This document shows positions 43,554 through 53,723 of a DNA stretch of 64,000 nucleotides, one piece after another (the stretch's first letter is position 1; every line of letters begins with the position of its first letter). Both the position numbers and the translations under genes were made by a program. Source of the stretch: Mobilicoccus caccae. GTDB taxonomy: Bacteria; Actinomycetota; Actinomycetes; Actinomycetales; Dermatophilaceae. The notes below the pieces were generated by a model. It made no database searches, was not told where the DNA came from, and saw only the letters and a list, made by a program, of their open reading frames with translations. The stretch covers positions 2,027,199 to 2,091,198 of the forward strand of contig NZ_BSUO01000001.1 of assembly GCF_030161635.1 (NCBI RefSeq). Reading direction: 5' to 3'.

Positions 43554-44153
43554 TCAGGAGCCTGCGGGAGCCGTCTCTTCGCTCATGCCCTCGGCCGCCG
43601 CCGCCTCGTCGCGCTGGCGACGCTGCTGGGCCTTGGCCTCGGCCTTCTTCTTGGTCGGGCCGAGGACCATGATCATGTTGCGGCCGTCCTGCTTGGGCGA
43701 GCTCTCGACGAAGCCGATGTCGGCGACGTCCTCGGCGAGCCGCTGCAACAGCCGGAACCCGAGTTCGGGTCGTGACTGCTCGCGACCGCGGAACATGATC
43801 GTCACCTTGACCTTGTCCCCCGCGTTGAGGAACCGCTCGACGTGGCCCTTCTTGGTGCCGTAGTCGTGCGGGTCGATCTTGGGACGGAGCTTGATCTCCT
43901 TGATGACCGTGTTGACCTGGTTCTTGCGAGCCTCACGGGCCTTCAGCGCGGCTTCGTACTTGTACTTGCCGTAGTCCATGAGCTTGCAGACCGGCGGGTT
44001 GGCCATCGGGGCGACCTCGACGAGATCGAGGTCGACCTCCCCGGCCAGCCTGAGCGCCTCGTCGATGAGGACGATGCCGACCTGTTCGCCGTTGGGTCCG
44101 ACGAGTCGGACCTTGGGAACGCGGATCCGGTCGTTGATGCGGGCTTCGCTGAT
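43554..44153 (-). CDS. infC: Translation initiation factor IF-3, AUC start
   Basis: 199 residues. The N-domain begins [20 protein letters not shown] (in reality formyl-Met) and the C-domain contains [21 protein letters not shown] place the start at ATC 44153: it follows AAGGAGCTCGAC, and the protein then begins exactly where IF-3 homologues do. No ATG, GTG or TTG is suitably placed. Rare AUU/AUC starts are the known autoregulatory device of infC, since IF-3 discriminates against them. The ATG at 44006 ([13 protein letters not shown]) would delete the N-domain linker start. Confidence 0.92.
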   Translation of the reverse strand: MSEARINDRIRVPKVRLVGPNGEQVGIVLIDEALRLAGEVDLDLVEVAPMANPPVCKLMDYGKYKYEAALKAREARKNQVNTVIKEIKLRPKIDPHDYGTKKGHVERFLNAGDKVKVTIMFRGREQSRPELGFRLLQRLAEDVADIGFVESSPKQDGRNMIMVLGPTKKKAEAKAQQRRQRDEAAAAEGMSEETAPAGS

Positions 44154-44242
44154 GTCGAGCTCCTTGTCTCAATACTGTCGTTCGGACGTGCCACCCTCGA
44201 GAGGCCGACCGTCGGGCGGCATCCGGTGCCGGAAACGACGAC

Positions 44243-44271
44243 GGCCCTTCGCGGGCTCCCCGCGAAAGGCC
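44243..44271 (-). terminator. Possible attenuator hairpin in the infC leader
   Basis: A 13-bp stem with one mismatch (44243-44255 against 44259-44271), loop of 3, followed on the minus strand by GTCGTCGTTTCC. It lies about 90 bases before the infC start and 200 after the predicted promoter, a suitable place for an IF-3/L20 leader attenuator. Confidence 0.5.
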
Positions 44272-44477
44272 GGATCACCACCGCCGCACGGCTCGGTGGC
44301 CGCCGGAAGATCCAGCGGCACCGGAGCGAACACCTGACGGTGTCTCGGCGACCCGGCGATCTGAGGCGAGCGACGGGTGGAAGCGTGGTGAGCGGCTTCT
44401 CTTGGGGCAGTCGTGCTGGTCGGCGCGACATCCCGCAGCAGCGGGAGGCGTCGGCACGACACGACCGATCACCGACA

Positions 44478-44506
44478 AGGGTACCAGCCGGTCATCGCGT
44501 GACCAA
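44478..44506 (-). promoter_or_regulatory. infC operon promoter
   Basis: TTGGTC (44501-44506) and TACCCT (44478-44483), 17 bases apart, read toward infC. They predict a leader of about 320 bases. The 588-base gap between infC and katA holds this promoter, the hairpin and the katA promoter; no further gene is apparent. Confidence 0.5.
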
Positions 44507-44675
44507 CCGAGAGCCTGGGCGGATGTGAGATTCGCACGTGGAAAGGCGTCGTCTCCCGCGATCCGCGGGTCGATGACGGGATCCTGCGAGGTGGTCGGAC
44601 CCGAGGCCGTCCGATCCGAAGCACGACGACGATCAATGACGTCGATCGAAAAGACCAATCACATTGTTGCCGTAA

Positions 44676-44698
44676 ATGTCGGTGGAGACGACTAGCGT
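44676..44698 (+). promoter_or_regulatory. PafBC-like promoter upstream of katA
   Basis: ATGTCGGTG (44676-44684), 8 bases, TAGCGT (44693-44698): one mismatch to TTGTCRGTG-N8-TAnnnT, in the right orientation, 43 bases before the katA ATG. Confidence 0.5.
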
Positions 44699-44741
44699 TG
44701 TCAGCGTACGCCCGACCGATCGATCAAAGAGAGGTTCACGC

Positions 44742-46349
44742 ATGTCGACCCCCACCACTCCGCGCTCCGGAGACATGCCCGGCGGCCAGTCCGTGGACAC
44801 CAGCGGCTCCCGGCAGGCGCACGGCGCCCCCGCCGTCAGCGACCGGCACTCCCTGTCGGTCGGCGCCAACGGTCCCCTGCTGCTGCACGACACCCATCTC
44901 GTCGACCAGATGGTCAAGTTCAACCGCTCGAACATCCCCGAGCGCAAGCCTCACGCCAAGGGTTCCGGCGCCTGGGGTGAGTTCGAGGTCACCGGTGACG
45001 TGTCGGCGTACACCCGGGCCGCGGTGTTCCAGCCGGGCACGAAGACCGAGATGCTCGCACGCTTCTCGACGGTCGCCGGCGAGCTGGGCTCCCCCGACAC
45101 CTGGCGCGATGTCCGCGGTTTCTCGCTGCGCTTCTACACCACCGAGGGCAACCTCGACCTCGTCGGCAACAACACCCCGATCTTCTTCGTGCGCGACCCG
45201 ATGAAGTTCCAGAACTTCATCCGCAGCCAGAAGCGCCTGGCCGACTCGGGCCTGCGCGACAACCACATGCAGTGGGACTTCTGGAGCCTCACGCCCGAAT
45301 CGGCGCACCAGGTCACCTACCTCATGGGCGACCGCGGCCTGCCCCGCTCCTGGCGACACATGAACGGGTACGGCTCCCACACCTACCTGTGGGCCAACGC
45401 CGCGGGTGAGAAGCACTGGGTCAAGTACCACTTCCACTCCGAGCAGGGCGTGCAGGGCCTCACCGGCGAGCAGGCGGAGAAGATCGCCGGAGCCGACGCC
45501 GACTTCCATCGGCGCGACCTCTTCGAGGCCATCGAGCGCGGCGAGTACCCGAGCTGGCGCCTGTCCGTGCAACTCATGCCGTACGAGGACGCCAAGAACT
45601 ACCGGTTCAACCCCTTCGACCTCACCAAGGTGTGGCCGCACGGCGACTACCCGCTCATCGAGGTCGGGCGGATGACGCTCAACCGCAACCCCAAGAACCA
45701 CTTCGCCGAGATCGAGCAGGCCGCGTTCGCGCCCAGCCACACCGTGCCGGGCATCGGGTTCTCCCCCGACAAGATGCTGCTGGCCCGCGTGTTCAGCTAC
45801 GCGGACGCCCACCGCGCCCGCGTCGGCACCCACTCCGAGCAGCTGCCCGTCAACCAGCCGCGCGGCATGCAGGGCCATGAGAACGGCTTCGACGTCTACA
45901 ACTTCGACGGCCACATGAACTACCTGCAGTTCGGTGACGACAAGCCGACGTACGCCCCCAACAGCGAGGGCCGCCCGTTCTCTGCGGAGGAAGGGCCGGA
46001 CGAGGTCGGCTGGGAGGCCGACGGCGAGATCGTGCGCAGCGCCTACGAACTGCACCCCGAGGACGACGACTTCGGCCAGGCCGGTCGACTGGTGCGCGAG
46101 GTCTGGAACGACGAGCAGCGTGCCCGCTTCTGCGAGACCGTCGCCGGCCACCTCCTCGGTGGGGTGCACGGCGAGGTGCTCGAGCGTGCCTTCTGGTACT
46201 GGGAGCAGGTCGACGCCGACTGCGGCGCCAAGATCCGCGAACTCGTCGCTCAGGGCTCGGGCGGCGACAACCCGGGAGGTGAGGACGACGAGGCCAAGCA
46301 GGCCGCCGAGGGCGTCCTCGTCGAGCCCAAGACGCAGGCCGGCAACTGA
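44742..46349 (+). CDS. katA: Monofunctional heme catalase
   Basis: 535 residues; dismutates hydrogen peroxide in the cytoplasm. Clade 3-type typical catalase: distal His in [18 protein letters not shown] (about residue 70), distal Asn in [17 protein letters not shown], and the heme-ligand Tyr in [15 protein letters not shown] (RxFxYxDxxxxRxG). ATG at 44742 has AGAGAGGTTCACGC upstream. It is monocistronic, ended by a strong hairpin at 46372. It is the only plus-strand gene between the arg and his regions, likely oxidative-stress or damage induced. Confidence 0.97.
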   Translation: MSTPTTPRSGDMPGGQSVDTSGSRQAHGAPAVSDRHSLSVGANGPLLLHDTHLVDQMVKFNRSNIPERKPHAKGSGAWGEFEVTGDVSAYTRAAVFQPGTKTEMLARFSTVAGELGSPDTWRDVRGFSLRFYTTEGNLDLVGNNTPIFFVRDPMKFQNFIRSQKRLADSGLRDNHMQWDFWSLTPESAHQVTYLMGDRGLPRSWRHMNGYGSHTYLWANAAGEKHWVKYHFHSEQGVQGLTGEQAEKIAGADADFHRRDLFEAIERGEYPSWRLSVQLMPYEDAKNYRFNPFDLTKVWPHGDYPLIEVGRMTLNRNPKNHFAEIEQAAFAPSHTVPGIGFSPDKMLLARVFSYADAHRARVGTHSEQLPVNQPRGMQGHENGFDVYNFDGHMNYLQFGDDKPTYAPNSEGRPFSAEEGPDEVGWEADGEIVRSAYELHPEDDDFGQAGRLVREVWNDEQRARFCETVAGHLLGGVHGEVLERAFWYWEQVDADCGAKIRELVAQGSGGDNPGGEDDEAKQAAEGVLVEPKTQAGN

Positions 46350-46371
46350 CACCCGCTGACCAGCACTGAAC

Positions 46372-46412
46372 GACGAGACCGGCGGTCCCCTCAGGGGGCC
46401 GCCGGTCTCGTC
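46372..46412 (+). terminator. katA terminator
   Basis: A hairpin with 14 perfect outer base pairs (46372-46385 against 46399-46412) extended by inner C-G pairs to a 3-base loop. It also faces the SseB gene end, so it may act in both directions. Confidence 0.8.
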
Positions 46413-46461
46413 ATGTCCGGGTGCCGACGTGCGTCGTCTTCACCGGGTCGCGCCGTGCGGA

Positions 46462-47319
46462 TCAGCCGTCCCCGCCGTCCGGTTCTCCGGAGTCGCCGCG
46501 ATGCAGCACGATCGCGAGGTCGTCGATGCGGATCCGCACCTCGGGGTCACCGGCCAGGCGTTCACCCATGGTGCGGGCGATCTGCTCGACGCGGGCCTGG
46601 TCGAGGCCCGGACGCAGGACGAGGACCAGGCGCAGCACGTCCGGTCCGTGGGTCGCGGTGCCGTCCTCGGCACCGGCGCGCAGCAGACCGTCGAGGCCCT
46701 GGGCGGCCTCGGCGACCGCCAGCCGAACCACGGGGTCCTCGTGCGGCGGCATCCACGGACGCTCCTGCGCCAGCGCCCACAGGTGCGACAGCGGCAGGGC
46801 CGCGGCGTGCGGAGAACCGAGGTCGACGAGGAGGGTGTCGCAGCCGTCCTCGATGGCCGACCTCGCCACGTCGGGGACGTGCGTAGGGCTCGGGCGGGCC
46901 GTGGGGTCCCAGGCGGCGAGCGTGTCGACGCCGGTGAACACCGGCATCGCCTTGCTGCTGCCGTCGGTCGCCGACAGGGTGACCGTGGCCATCTCGGTGC
47001 CGTCGCTCGGCCGGTCGTGCCCGTGCCCCTCGTGCCCGTGCCCCTCGTGCTGGTGCTCGTCGTGAGGCTGCCCGGCCCCCGAACCGGGGTGGTGCTGCAC
47101 CGGGGTGCCCTTGGGCGCGGCGACGACGGGCACGACGACTCTCGCCGTGGAGAGCAGGCGCAGGGTCGCGGCGACGTTCTCGGCCGAACCGTCACGCGTG
47201 AGCGCCTCGAGCGCGGAGAGGAGGTCGGGATCGGACCGACCGTCGTCGCCCGCGAAGCCGGGGTCGCTCAGCTGCCGCCCCGCGAACGGGATGCCGCCGC
47301 TGTCGACGCCGCCGGTCAC
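46462..47319 (-). CDS. SseB-like protein with His-rich insert
   Basis: 285 residues. SseB N-terminal-type domain: residues about 30-165 ([46 protein letters not shown]). A loop near residues 75-105 holds [18 protein letters not shown] and further GHGHEGHGH, a likely metal-binding or flexible insert not usual for the family. The C-terminal part ([20 protein letters not shown]) matches SseB C-terminal domains. The function is unknown. GTG at 47319 overlaps the hisA stop (GTGA); hisA-SseB-infC is a typical Micrococcales arrangement. Confidence 0.82.
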   Translation of the reverse strand: MTGGVDSGGIPFAGRQLSDPGFAGDDGRSDPDLLSALEALTRDGSAENVAATLRLLSTARVVVPVVAAPKGTPVQHHPGSGAGQPHDEHQHEGHGHEGHGHDRPSDGTEMATVTLSATDGSSKAMPVFTGVDTLAAWDPTARPSPTHVPDVARSAIEDGCDTLLVDLGSPHAAALPLSHLWALAQERPWMPPHEDPVVRLAVAEAAQGLDGLLRAGAEDGTATHGPDVLRLVLVLRPGLDQARVEQIARTMGERLAGDPEVRIRIDDLAIVLHRGDSGEPDGGDG

Positions 47320-48068
47320 GGCCGACCCGCGACGTCGAGCGCCTCCGGCAGGGTGAACGCGCCCTGGTAGAGCGCGGAGCCGACGATCGCCCCCTCGACA
47401 CCCAGCGGCACCAACTCGCGCAGCGCCGCGAGGTCGGCCAACGTCGAGACGCCGCCGGAGGCGACGACCGGGGTGTCCGTGCGGGCGCAGACCTCCCGCA
47501 GCAGGTCGATGTTGGGGCCGGCGAGCATGCCGTCCTTGGCGACGTCGGTGACGACGTACCGGCTGCAGCCCTCGGAGTCCAGACGCGCCAGCGTCTCCCA
47601 CAGGTCGCCGCCCTCACGGGTCCAGCCCCGCGCGGCCAGCGTGGTGCCACGCACGTCGAGACCGATGGCGATCCGGTCGCCGTACTCGGCGATGGCCGAC
47701 GCCGTCCACTCCGGGTCCTCCAGAGCGGCGGTGCCGATGTTGACGCGCCGGCACCCCGTGGCCAGGGCCCGTTCGAGGCTCTCGGCGTCGCGGATCCCGC
47801 CGGAGAGCTCGACCTGCATGTCGAGCCGTCCGACGATGCCGGCGAGGAGCTCGGCGTTGCTGCCCCGACCGAACGCCGCGTCGAGGTCGACCAGGTGCAG
47901 CCACTGGGCTCCTGCGTCCTGCCAGGCCGTCGCCGCCTCGAACGGGTCGCCGTACTCCCCGCCGGTGCCCGCGACACCCTGGACGAGTTGCACCGCCCGG
48001 CCGTCGACGACGTCGACCGCGGGCAGGAGCTCGAGGATCGGCTGGGCGGAGGTGCTGGGGGTGGTCAT
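47316..48068 (-). CDS. hisA: ProFAR isomerase HisA/PriA
   Basis: A 250-residue TIM barrel isomerising ProFAR in histidine synthesis. In many actinobacteria the same protein (PriA) also serves as TrpF. Catalytic Asp in [20 protein letters not shown], phosphate-binding [16 protein letters not shown] and [16 protein letters not shown], and the second Asp in [19 protein letters not shown] at 48068 has AAGGAGACGC upstream; frames further upstream are noise. hisF does not follow. Confidence 0.96.
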   Translation of the reverse strand: MTTPSTSAQPILELLPAVDVVDGRAVQLVQGVAGTGGEYGDPFEAATAWQDAGAQWLHLVDLDAAFGRGSNAELLAGIVGRLDMQVELSGGIRDAESLERALATGCRRVNIGTAALEDPEWTASAIAEYGDRIAIGLDVRGTTLAARGWTREGGDLWETLARLDSEGCSRYVVTDVAKDGMLAGPNIDLLREVCARTDTPVVASGGVSTLADLAALRELVPLGVEGAIVGSALYQGAFTLPEALDVAGRP

Positions 48069-48132
48069 GCGTCTCCTTGTCGGGGTGGGGTCGAGCAGAG
48101 CGATCTGTCGGGCGGATCGTGCGGGCGCCGGC

Positions 48133-48777
48133 TCAGAGCGACTCGAGCCAGTTGCGCACGAGGCGGGCTCCGGCGTCACCGGACTTCTCGGGGTGGAACT
48201 GGGTGGCGGACAGGGGGCCGTTCTCGACCGCCGCCACGAACCGGCCGCCGTGATCGGACCAGGTGACCAGCGGCGCGACGACCTCGAACGGGCCCGAGGG
48301 GTGCAGGGTCCACTCACGGACGGCGTAGGAGTGCACGAAGTAGAAGCGCTCGTCCTCCACACCGGCGAACAACCGACTCCCCGACGGGACGTCGACGCTG
48401 TTCCAGCCCATGTGGGGCACGACCCCGGCCTCGAGCCGCCGCACGACACCCGGCCACTGCCCCAGCCCGGGCAGCGGCGCCGAGCTGGGTTCGGCCGAGG
48501 TCTCGAAGAGCACCTGCATCCCCACGCAGATGCCGAGGACCGGCCGGCCGCCGGCGAGACGGGTGTCGACGATGCGCCGGCCCTCGACCGCGTCGAGACC
48601 GGCCATGCACGCGTGGAAGTTGCCGACGCCGGGCACGAGGAGGCCGTCGGCGCCGATCGCCCGATCGCGCACGGAGGTCAGCTCGACCTCGGCGCCCAGC
48701 CGCTCCAACATCCGCACCGCGGACCGCAGATTGCCACTGCCGTAGTCGAGCACGACGACATGCGGTCGTCCCTGCAC
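48133..48777 (-). CDS. hisH: Imidazole glycerol phosphate synthase, glutaminase subunit
   Basis: 214 residues. Class I glutamine amidotransferase supplying ammonia to His[20 protein letters not shown] at the N-terminus, nucleophile Cys in [12 protein letters not shown], and the His-Glu dyad in [14 protein letters not shown]. The oxyanion strand PGVGNF is present. GTG at 48777 is the first in-frame start. Its partner hisF is not in this window. Confidence 0.95.
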   Translation of the reverse strand: MQGRPHVVVLDYGSGNLRSAVRMLERLGAEVELTSVRDRAIGADGLLVPGVGNFHACMAGLDAVEGRRIVDTRLAGGRPVLGICVGMQVLFETSAEPSSAPLPGLGQWPGVVRRLEAGVVPHMGWNSVDVPSGSRLFAGVEDERFYFVHSYAVREWTLHPSGPFEVVAPLVTWSDHGGRFVAAVENGPLSATQFHPEKSGDAGARLVRNWLESL

Positions 48778-48864
48778 GGGCGCGACGGACCCCCGTCGCC
48801 CGACGGGATCGGTTCCGGGGCCTGCGCCGGGGAGCCCTGCTGCGGTGTGCCGGTGTCGGTCATC

Positions 48865-49524
48865 TCACTCCGTCCGGTCGTCGTCCTGGTCGAGCCGTCG
48901 CTCCCGGACGATCTTGTCGAAGGCCCGCGCATAGCGGTCGGCGGGCACGATCAGGCGGGCCTCGGGCAGGTCGGCGGCCACGGCCCGGCCCGTGAGCACG
49001 TCGAGGCCGGGCAGGTCGAGCACGCCGAGCAGGGCCGCCAGGATCTCCGGCGCACCGGCTCCGACGTCTCCGACGATCTCCTCCACCCGCGCGAGCACCT
49101 CCGGCGAGTCCGACCCCGCGGCGCGCACCACGTCGGCCGGGCGCGCCACCGGCAGACCCTTGGGTGTGACGAGGCCGTCGCGCGGGGTCCAGATCATCCA
49201 TCGCGTGGGCGCGAGGCGGCGCTTGGCGTGCAACGTGACCACGGCCTGTTTGCCGACGCGGAAGAACCCCAGCGCCGGGCGCATCCGGTAGGAGACCGGG
49301 CGGCCCGCGAGGGTGCGGACGGCGTCGTCGTAGGGGTAGCGGGCCTTGGGCCGGCCACCGGGGCTGACCAGGGTCCAGCCCTGCGCCGGCACGACGACCA
49401 GCGGGCCGAGGCCGCGCCTGGCCCATCCCGCCACGACCTCGGCCCGGGCCCGGGTGAGGACGATCCCCTCGCCGGTGACCGTCGTCGCGGTCCGGCGGCT
49501 GAGCCTAGAGCGCGCCCTTGGCAC
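48865..49524 (-). CDS. Conserved hypothetical protein in the his operon
   Basis: 219 residues, soluble. Visible blocks: [60 protein letters not shown], and a C-terminal [21 protein letters not shown] recognise no catalytic motif. GTG at 49524 lies inside hisB (20-base overlap), which suggests coupling. A gene of this kind between hisB and hisH appears in related actinobacteria, but no role is known to me. The frame extends further upstream through hisB, which I treat as chance. Confidence 0.7.
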   Translation of the reverse strand: MPRARSRLSRRTATTVTGEGIVLTRARAEVVAGWARRGLGPLVVVPAQGWTLVSPGGRPKARYPYDDAVRTLAGRPVSYRMRPALGFFRVGKQAVVTLHAKRRLAPTRWMIWTPRDGLVTPKGLPVARPADVVRAAGSDSPEVLARVEEIVGDVGAGAPEILAALLGVLDLPGLDVLTGRAVAADLPEARLIVPADRYARAFDKIVRERRLDQDDDRTE

Positions 49525-50116
49525 TGGGGATCCCTTCCACACGCGGATCCCGCGCGACGGCGAAGCGCAGGGCACGGGCCAACGCCTTGAACTGGGCCTC
49601 GACGATGTGGTGGGGATCGCGCCCACCGAGCACACGGACGTGGATCGCCAGCCCGGCGTGGTGGGCGAGGGTCTCCATCACGTGCCGGGTGAGGCTGCCG
49701 ACGTAGGCACCGCCGATGATCACGTACTGCTGGCCCTCGGGCTCGCCGGTGTGCACGCAGTAGGGACGGCCGGCCACGTCGACGACGACCTGGGCGAGCG
49801 CCTCGTCCAGGGGCACGGTGGCCTCGCCGAACCGCGAGATGCCGCTCTTGTCGCCCAGGGCCTGGGCGATGGCGTCGCCGAGGACGATGGCGACGTCCTC
49901 GACCGTGTGGTGGGCATCGACGTCGATGTCTCCCTCGGCCTTCACCTGCAGGTCGATGAGGCTGTGCTTGGCCAGGCTGGCGAGCATGTGGTCGTAGAAC
50001 CTCACCCCGGTGCTGACGTCGCTGCGGCCGGTGCCGTCGAGATCGATGGTGAGCTCGACCCGGCTCTCCGACGTCGCACGCCTGATGGTGGCGGTGCGGT
50101 GGTCAGCGGTGGTCAT
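49505..50116 (-). CDS. hisB: Imidazoleglycerol-phosphate dehydratase
   Basis: 203 residues, monofunctional (no phosphatase domain). Manganese-binding His clusters: [39 protein letters not shown], and [19 protein letters not shown] at 50116 overlaps the hisC stop (ATGA). Confidence 0.97.
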   Translation of the reverse strand: MTTADHRTATIRRATSESRVELTIDLDGTGRSDVSTGVRFYDHMLASLAKHSLIDLQVKAEGDIDVDAHHTVEDVAIVLGDAIAQALGDKSGISRFGEATVPLDEALAQVVVDVAGRPYCVHTGEPEGQQYVIIGGAYVGSLTRHVMETLAHHAGLAIHVRVLGGRDPHHIVEAQFKALARALRFAVARDPRVEGIPSAKGAL

Positions 50117-51399
50117 GAACCGTCCTTTCGTCCACCTCGCGGTGGGTGCTGTGCCAGTGCTGCGAGGAAGGCATCGACTTCGGCGGGCGTCCCCGCGGTC
50201 ACCCGAAGGTACCCGTCGAGACCGACGTCGCGGACCAGCACGCCCTCATCGAGCAGCGCCCGCCAGAGCGCCGGTGCGTCGTCGCCCCCGCCGAAGAGGA
50301 CGAAGTTGGCGTCGCTCGGCACGGGTTCGTACCCGAGCGACGGGAGTTCGGCGACGATGCGGTCGCGCTGCTCCTTGATGGCCTCGACCGTACCGAGCAT
50401 GACGTCGGAGAAGGACAGCACGGTCCGAGCCACGACCTGGCTGGTGGAGGACAGGTGGTAGGGCATGCGCACGAGTCGCAGGGCGTCGACGAGGGCCGGA
50501 TCGGCGGCGAGGTACCCGAGGCGACCGCCGGCGAGCGCGAAGGCCTTGCTCAGGGTGCGGGTGACCACGAGCCGCGGGCGTCCCTCGAGCAGGGTCAGGG
50601 CGCTGGGGGTGCCGGGCCGGGCGAACTCGGCGTAGGCCTCGTCGACGATCACCACCGCGTTGGGTGCGGCGTCGTACACGGCCCGCACCACGTCGAGGTC
50701 GAGCGCCGTGCCGGTGGGGTTGTTGGGTGAGCACAGGAACACCAGCGCCGGGTCGTGCTCGGCGGCCTGGGCCGCCGTGCGCTCGACGGGCAGATCGAAA
50801 CGGGCGCCCGGCCCGGCCGGCGACCCGTCCGACCCGGCGTCGGTCGGGCGGACACCGCGGAGTCCGTCGACCCAGGTGGTGCCGGTGGTGCGCGTGATGA
50901 TCGGGTGCATCGAGTAGGACGGGGTGAACCCGAGCGCCGTGCGCCCCGGTCCGCCGAAGGCCTGCAGCAGGTGAAGCAGGACCTCGTTGCTGCCGTTGCC
51001 CGCCCAGACCTGATCCGGGTCGATCGACGCCCCCGCCGTGCGGGTCAGGTACCCGGCGAGCGACTCGCGCAGTTCGGTGAACTCACGGTCGGGGTAGCGG
51101 TTGAGACCGGCCGCGTCGGCCGAGACCGCTCGCGTGATCGCCTCGACGACCTCGGGCGGCACGGGGTAGGAGTTCTCGTTGGTGTTGAGGGCCACCGGGA
51201 CGTCGAGTTGCGGTGCGCCGTAGGCGGTCCGGCCCCGCAGGTCGGCGCGGAGCAGACGCTCGATCTGTGCCGCGGGGGTGACCGGGTGGGTGGCGGGGTC
51301 GATGGCGCGGGTGGCGGGGTCGACGGCGCGGGTGGCGGGGTCGACGGCGCGGGTGGCGTCGACGCCGTCGGGCCCGTCCTCGCGGGTCGTGGTGTTCAT
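50113..51399 (-). CDS. hisC: Histidinol-phosphate aminotransferase
   Basis: 428 residues; PLP enzyme converting imidazole acetol phosphate to histidinol phosphate. Core motifs: [18 protein letters not shown], the N-rich [29 protein letters not shown], and the PLP lysine in [18 protein letters not shown]. The homologous part starts near residue 40. The first 35-40 residues are an extension with three to four heptads of the form AVDPATR, encoded by 21-bp direct repeats (51288-51359). Both ends overlap neighbours (ATGA). Confidence 0.96.
   Translation of the reverse strand: MNTTTREDGPDGVDATRAVDPATRAVDPATRAIDPATHPVTPAAQIERLLRADLRGRTAYGAPQLDVPVALNTNENSYPVPPEVVEAITRAVSADAAGLNRYPDREFTELRESLAGYLTRTAGASIDPDQVWAGNGSNEVLLHLLQAFGGPGRTALGFTPSYSMHPIITRTTGTTWVDGLRGVRPTDAGSDGSPAGPGARFDLPVERTAAQAAEHDPALVFLCSPNNPTGTALDLDVVRAVYDAAPNAVVIVDEAYAEFARPGTPSALTLLEGRPRLVVTRTLSKAFALAGGRLGYLAADPALVDALRLVRMPYHLSSTSQVVARTVLSFSDVMLGTVEAIKEQRDRIVAELPSLGYEPVPSDANFVLFGGGDDAPALWRALLDEGVLVRDVGLDGYLRVTAGTPAEVDAFLAALAQHPPRGGRKDGS
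51288..51359 (-). repeat. 21-bp tandem repeat at the hisC N-terminus
   Basis: Three near-identical 21-bp units (51288-51308, 51309-51329, 51330-51350) and a partial fourth, in frame, adding VDPATRA heptads. Near identity suggests recent slippage. Confidence 0.85.
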
Positions 51400-52778
51400 C
51401 GGGTGCCGCCTTCGGTGCGCGCGAGGATGGCCTCGCCGTGCGCCGGGAGGTCCTCGGCGTGGGACAGCGCCACGACCCCCGGCCCCACGGCGGCGAGGGC
51501 CTCGGCGGTGTAGTCGATGACCTGCACCGACCGGAGGAAGGCGTGCACGGACAGTCCGCTGCTGAACGCGGCGGTGCCGCTGGTGGGCAGCACGTGGTTG
51601 GACCCTGCGGAGTAGTCGCCGAGGCTCACCGGCGTCGAGGCGCCGACGAAGATCGCCCCGGCGTTGCGCACGGCGCGGGCCCGCTGCGCGGCGTCGCGGG
51701 TCTGGATCTCGAGGTGTTCGGCGCCGTAGGCGTCCACGACGCGCTGCCCGGCGTCGAGGTCGTCGACGAGCACGATCGCCGACTGCCGACCCGACAGGGC
51801 TGCGGTGACGCGCTCGTGGTGCTTGGTGAGGGCGACCCGTTCGGCCAGAGCCGTCTCGACGCCCTCGGCGAGGGCGACCGAGTCGGTGACGAGCACCGAG
51901 GCCGCGAGGGTGTCGTGCTCGGCCTGGCTGATGAGGTCGGCCGCGACGTGCTGGGGGTCGGCCGAGTCGTCGGCGAGGACGGCGATCTCGGTGGGGCCGG
52001 CCTCCGCGTCGATGCCGATGACACCACGCAGGGCGCGCTTGGCCGAGGCGACGTACACGTTGCCCGGTCCGGTGACCAGATCGACCGGTTCGCAGACGAC
52101 CTCGCCGGCGTTGTCGAGAGTGGCGCCGTCGGCACCGACCCCGGGCTCACGCGCGCCGTAGGCGAACATCGCCACCGCCTGGGCACCACCGACGGCGTAG
52201 ACCTCGTCGACGCCGAGCAACTCGCACGCGGCGAGGACCGTGGGGTGGGGGTAGCCGGTGAACACCCCGGTGTTGTCGCGTTGCGGCGGGCTGGCCACGG
52301 CCAGCGACCTCACGCCCGCCTCCTGCGCGGGAACGACGTTCATGACGACACTGCTCGGGTAGACCGCGAGCCCGCCCGGGACGTAGAGCCCGACGCGCTC
52401 GACGGGGATCCAGCGCTGCCCGACCCGGCCGCCCGGGGCGACGTCGGTGACGTGCTCGGCCGGCATCTGGTCGGCGTGGACGAGGCGGGCGCGGCGAATC
52501 GACTCCTCCAGGGCCGCCCGCACCTGCGGGTCGAGGGATTCCAGCGCGGCCGCCGACACCTCGGCGGGCACGCGCAGCCGATCGGGCACGACCCCGTCGA
52601 AACGCTCACCGAACTCGCGGACGGCCGCGGCGCCGCGGCCGCGCACCGCATGACAGATGGGCAGGACGACCTCCAGGGCGTCCGCGACGTCGAAGTCGGC
52701 GCGGGGCAGCACCTCGCGCAGGCGACGGTTGTCGAGGTCGGACAGGGCGGTGCCTCGAAGATCGAGTCGGGAGATCAC
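51396..52778 (-). CDS. hisD: Histidinol dehydrogenase
   Basis: 460 residues; two-step NAD oxidation of histidinol to histidine. Motifs: [20 protein letters not shown], the family signature [38 protein letters not shown], and catalytic/zinc residues in [20 protein letters not shown]. It is first in the his operon. GTG at 52778 lies 6 bases after TAGAAT, so the transcript is probably leaderless. Confidence 0.97.
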   Translation of the reverse strand: MISRLDLRGTALSDLDNRRLREVLPRADFDVADALEVVLPICHAVRGRGAAAVREFGERFDGVVPDRLRVPAEVSAAALESLDPQVRAALEESIRRARLVHADQMPAEHVTDVAPGGRVGQRWIPVERVGLYVPGGLAVYPSSVVMNVVPAQEAGVRSLAVASPPQRDNTGVFTGYPHPTVLAACELLGVDEVYAVGGAQAVAMFAYGAREPGVGADGATLDNAGEVVCEPVDLVTGPGNVYVASAKRALRGVIGIDAEAGPTEIAVLADDSADPQHVAADLISQAEHDTLAASVLVTDSVALAEGVETALAERVALTKHHERVTAALSGRQSAIVLVDDLDAGQRVVDAYGAEHLEIQTRDAAQRARAVRNAGAIFVGASTPVSLGDYSAGSNHVLPTSGTAAFSSGLSVHAFLRSVQVIDYTAEALAAVGPGVVALSHAEDLPAHGEAILARTEGGTR

Positions 52779-52784
52779 CGCAGC

Positions 52785-52807
52785 ATTCTAGGAGGAGCCA
52801 CCGACAA
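52785..52807 (-). promoter_or_regulatory. PafBC-type promoter of hisD (leaderless)
   Basis: TTGTCGGTG (52799-52807), 8 bases, TAGAAT (52785-52790), 6 bases, GTG start. A perfect match to TTGTCRGTG-N8-TAnnnT. The first 11 bases (GTTGTCGGTGG) are identical to those of the dnaE promoter at 62634-62656. Confidence 0.7.
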
Positions 52808-52856
52808 CGCATGCGGGCGGCATTTCGTCCCCCACCGCGTGGGGTGGGCGAGGGCG

Positions 52857-53651
52857 GTGGCGATACTCGTCCCCGTGATCACCGCGGAGTCCTCGAACGC
52901 CCTCATCGACGTCAGCGGACCGGACGGCTTCGTCCGACTCGTGGTCGTGGTGCTCGTCATGGCCGCGCTGGCCGCCTGGCTGCGTCGGGCCACCGGGCTC
53001 GGCGACGGGCGGGCCGAACTCACGGCCACCGTGCGCGCCACGGTGCAACTGGGGGTCGTCGGTCTCCTCATCGCCGGCGTCCTCGCGTCCTGGTGGCTGA
53101 CCGCGGCGTTCGTGACGGTGATGGTCGTCGTGGCGGCGCTGACCTCCGGTGGGCGCATGGGCCTGCGCGGGGCGGCACGCGTCTGGCCGCTGCTGCCCGT
53201 CGCGATCGGCGCCGTCCCCCTCACCGCGGGCCTGCTGTTCGTGGGCCTGCTGCCGCTGGAACCCGTCTCGGTCATCCCGACGGGCGGGATCCTCATCGGC
53301 AACGCCATGACCGCCACCACCCTCGCCGGTCGCCGCGCCCTCGACGCGCTCACCGAACGGCGTGGGGAGTTCGAGGCCGGCCTGTCCATCGGGCTGCTCC
53401 CCCGGGACGCCGCCCTGCTCGTCACCCGCGAGGCGGCCCGGTTGTCGCTGATCCCGGGGTTGGACCAGACGCGCACGGTCGGGCTCGTCACGCTGCCCGG
53501 GGCGTTCGTCGGCACCCTGCTGGGCGGCGCCTCCCCGCTGGAGGCCGCCGCACTCCAACTCGTCGTCCTGGCCGGCATCCTCCTGGCCCAGTCCGTGGCC
53601 GTGCCGCTCACCCTCGAACTCGTCGTGCGGGGCCGGATGTCCCGGGCCTGA
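52857..53651 (+). CDS. fetB: FetB-type (UPF0014) iron-export permease
   Basis: 264 residues with about seven membrane segments. The family signature PTGGILIGNAMTATTLAGRR, then ALDALTERRGEFEAGLSIGL and PGLDQTRTVGLVTLPGAFVG, ending with LGGASPLEAAALQLVV. FetB works with the ATPase FetA to export iron and protect against peroxide stress; no fetA gene is adjacent here. GTG at 52857 follows GGGCGAGGGCG; GTG 52875 is an alternative. It is divergent from hisD. Confidence 0.88.
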   Translation: MAILVPVITAESSNALIDVSGPDGFVRLVVVVLVMAALAAWLRRATGLGDGRAELTATVRATVQLGVVGLLIAGVLASWWLTAAFVTVMVVVAALTSGGRMGLRGAARVWPLLPVAIGAVPLTAGLLFVGLLPLEPVSVIPTGGILIGNAMTATTLAGRRALDALTERRGEFEAGLSIGLLPRDAALLVTREAARLSLIPGLDQTRTVGLVTLPGAFVGTLLGGASPLEAAALQLVVLAGILLAQSVAVPLTLELVVRGRMSRA

Positions 53652-53670
53652 GCGAGCGCCCGACACCCCG

Positions 53671-53710
53671 CGCGCCGAGACCGCCGGCCATAGCCGGCGG
53701 TCTCGGCGCG
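53671..53710. terminator. Bidirectional terminator between fetB and the RHH gene
   Basis: A perfect 18-bp stem (53671-53688 against 53693-53710) with a 4-base loop, placed between two convergent genes. Confidence 0.9.
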
Positions 53711-53723
53711 CTGTCGGGTAGGG

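Noticed and set aside
44456-44478. Fifth PafBC-type promoter upstream of infC
   Set aside because: TTGTCGGTG is present at 44470-44478, but the hexamer 8 bases on is TGTCGT, not TAnnnT.
51288-51359. CRISPR-like repeats
   Set aside because: The units are directly adjacent, in frame and without spacers.
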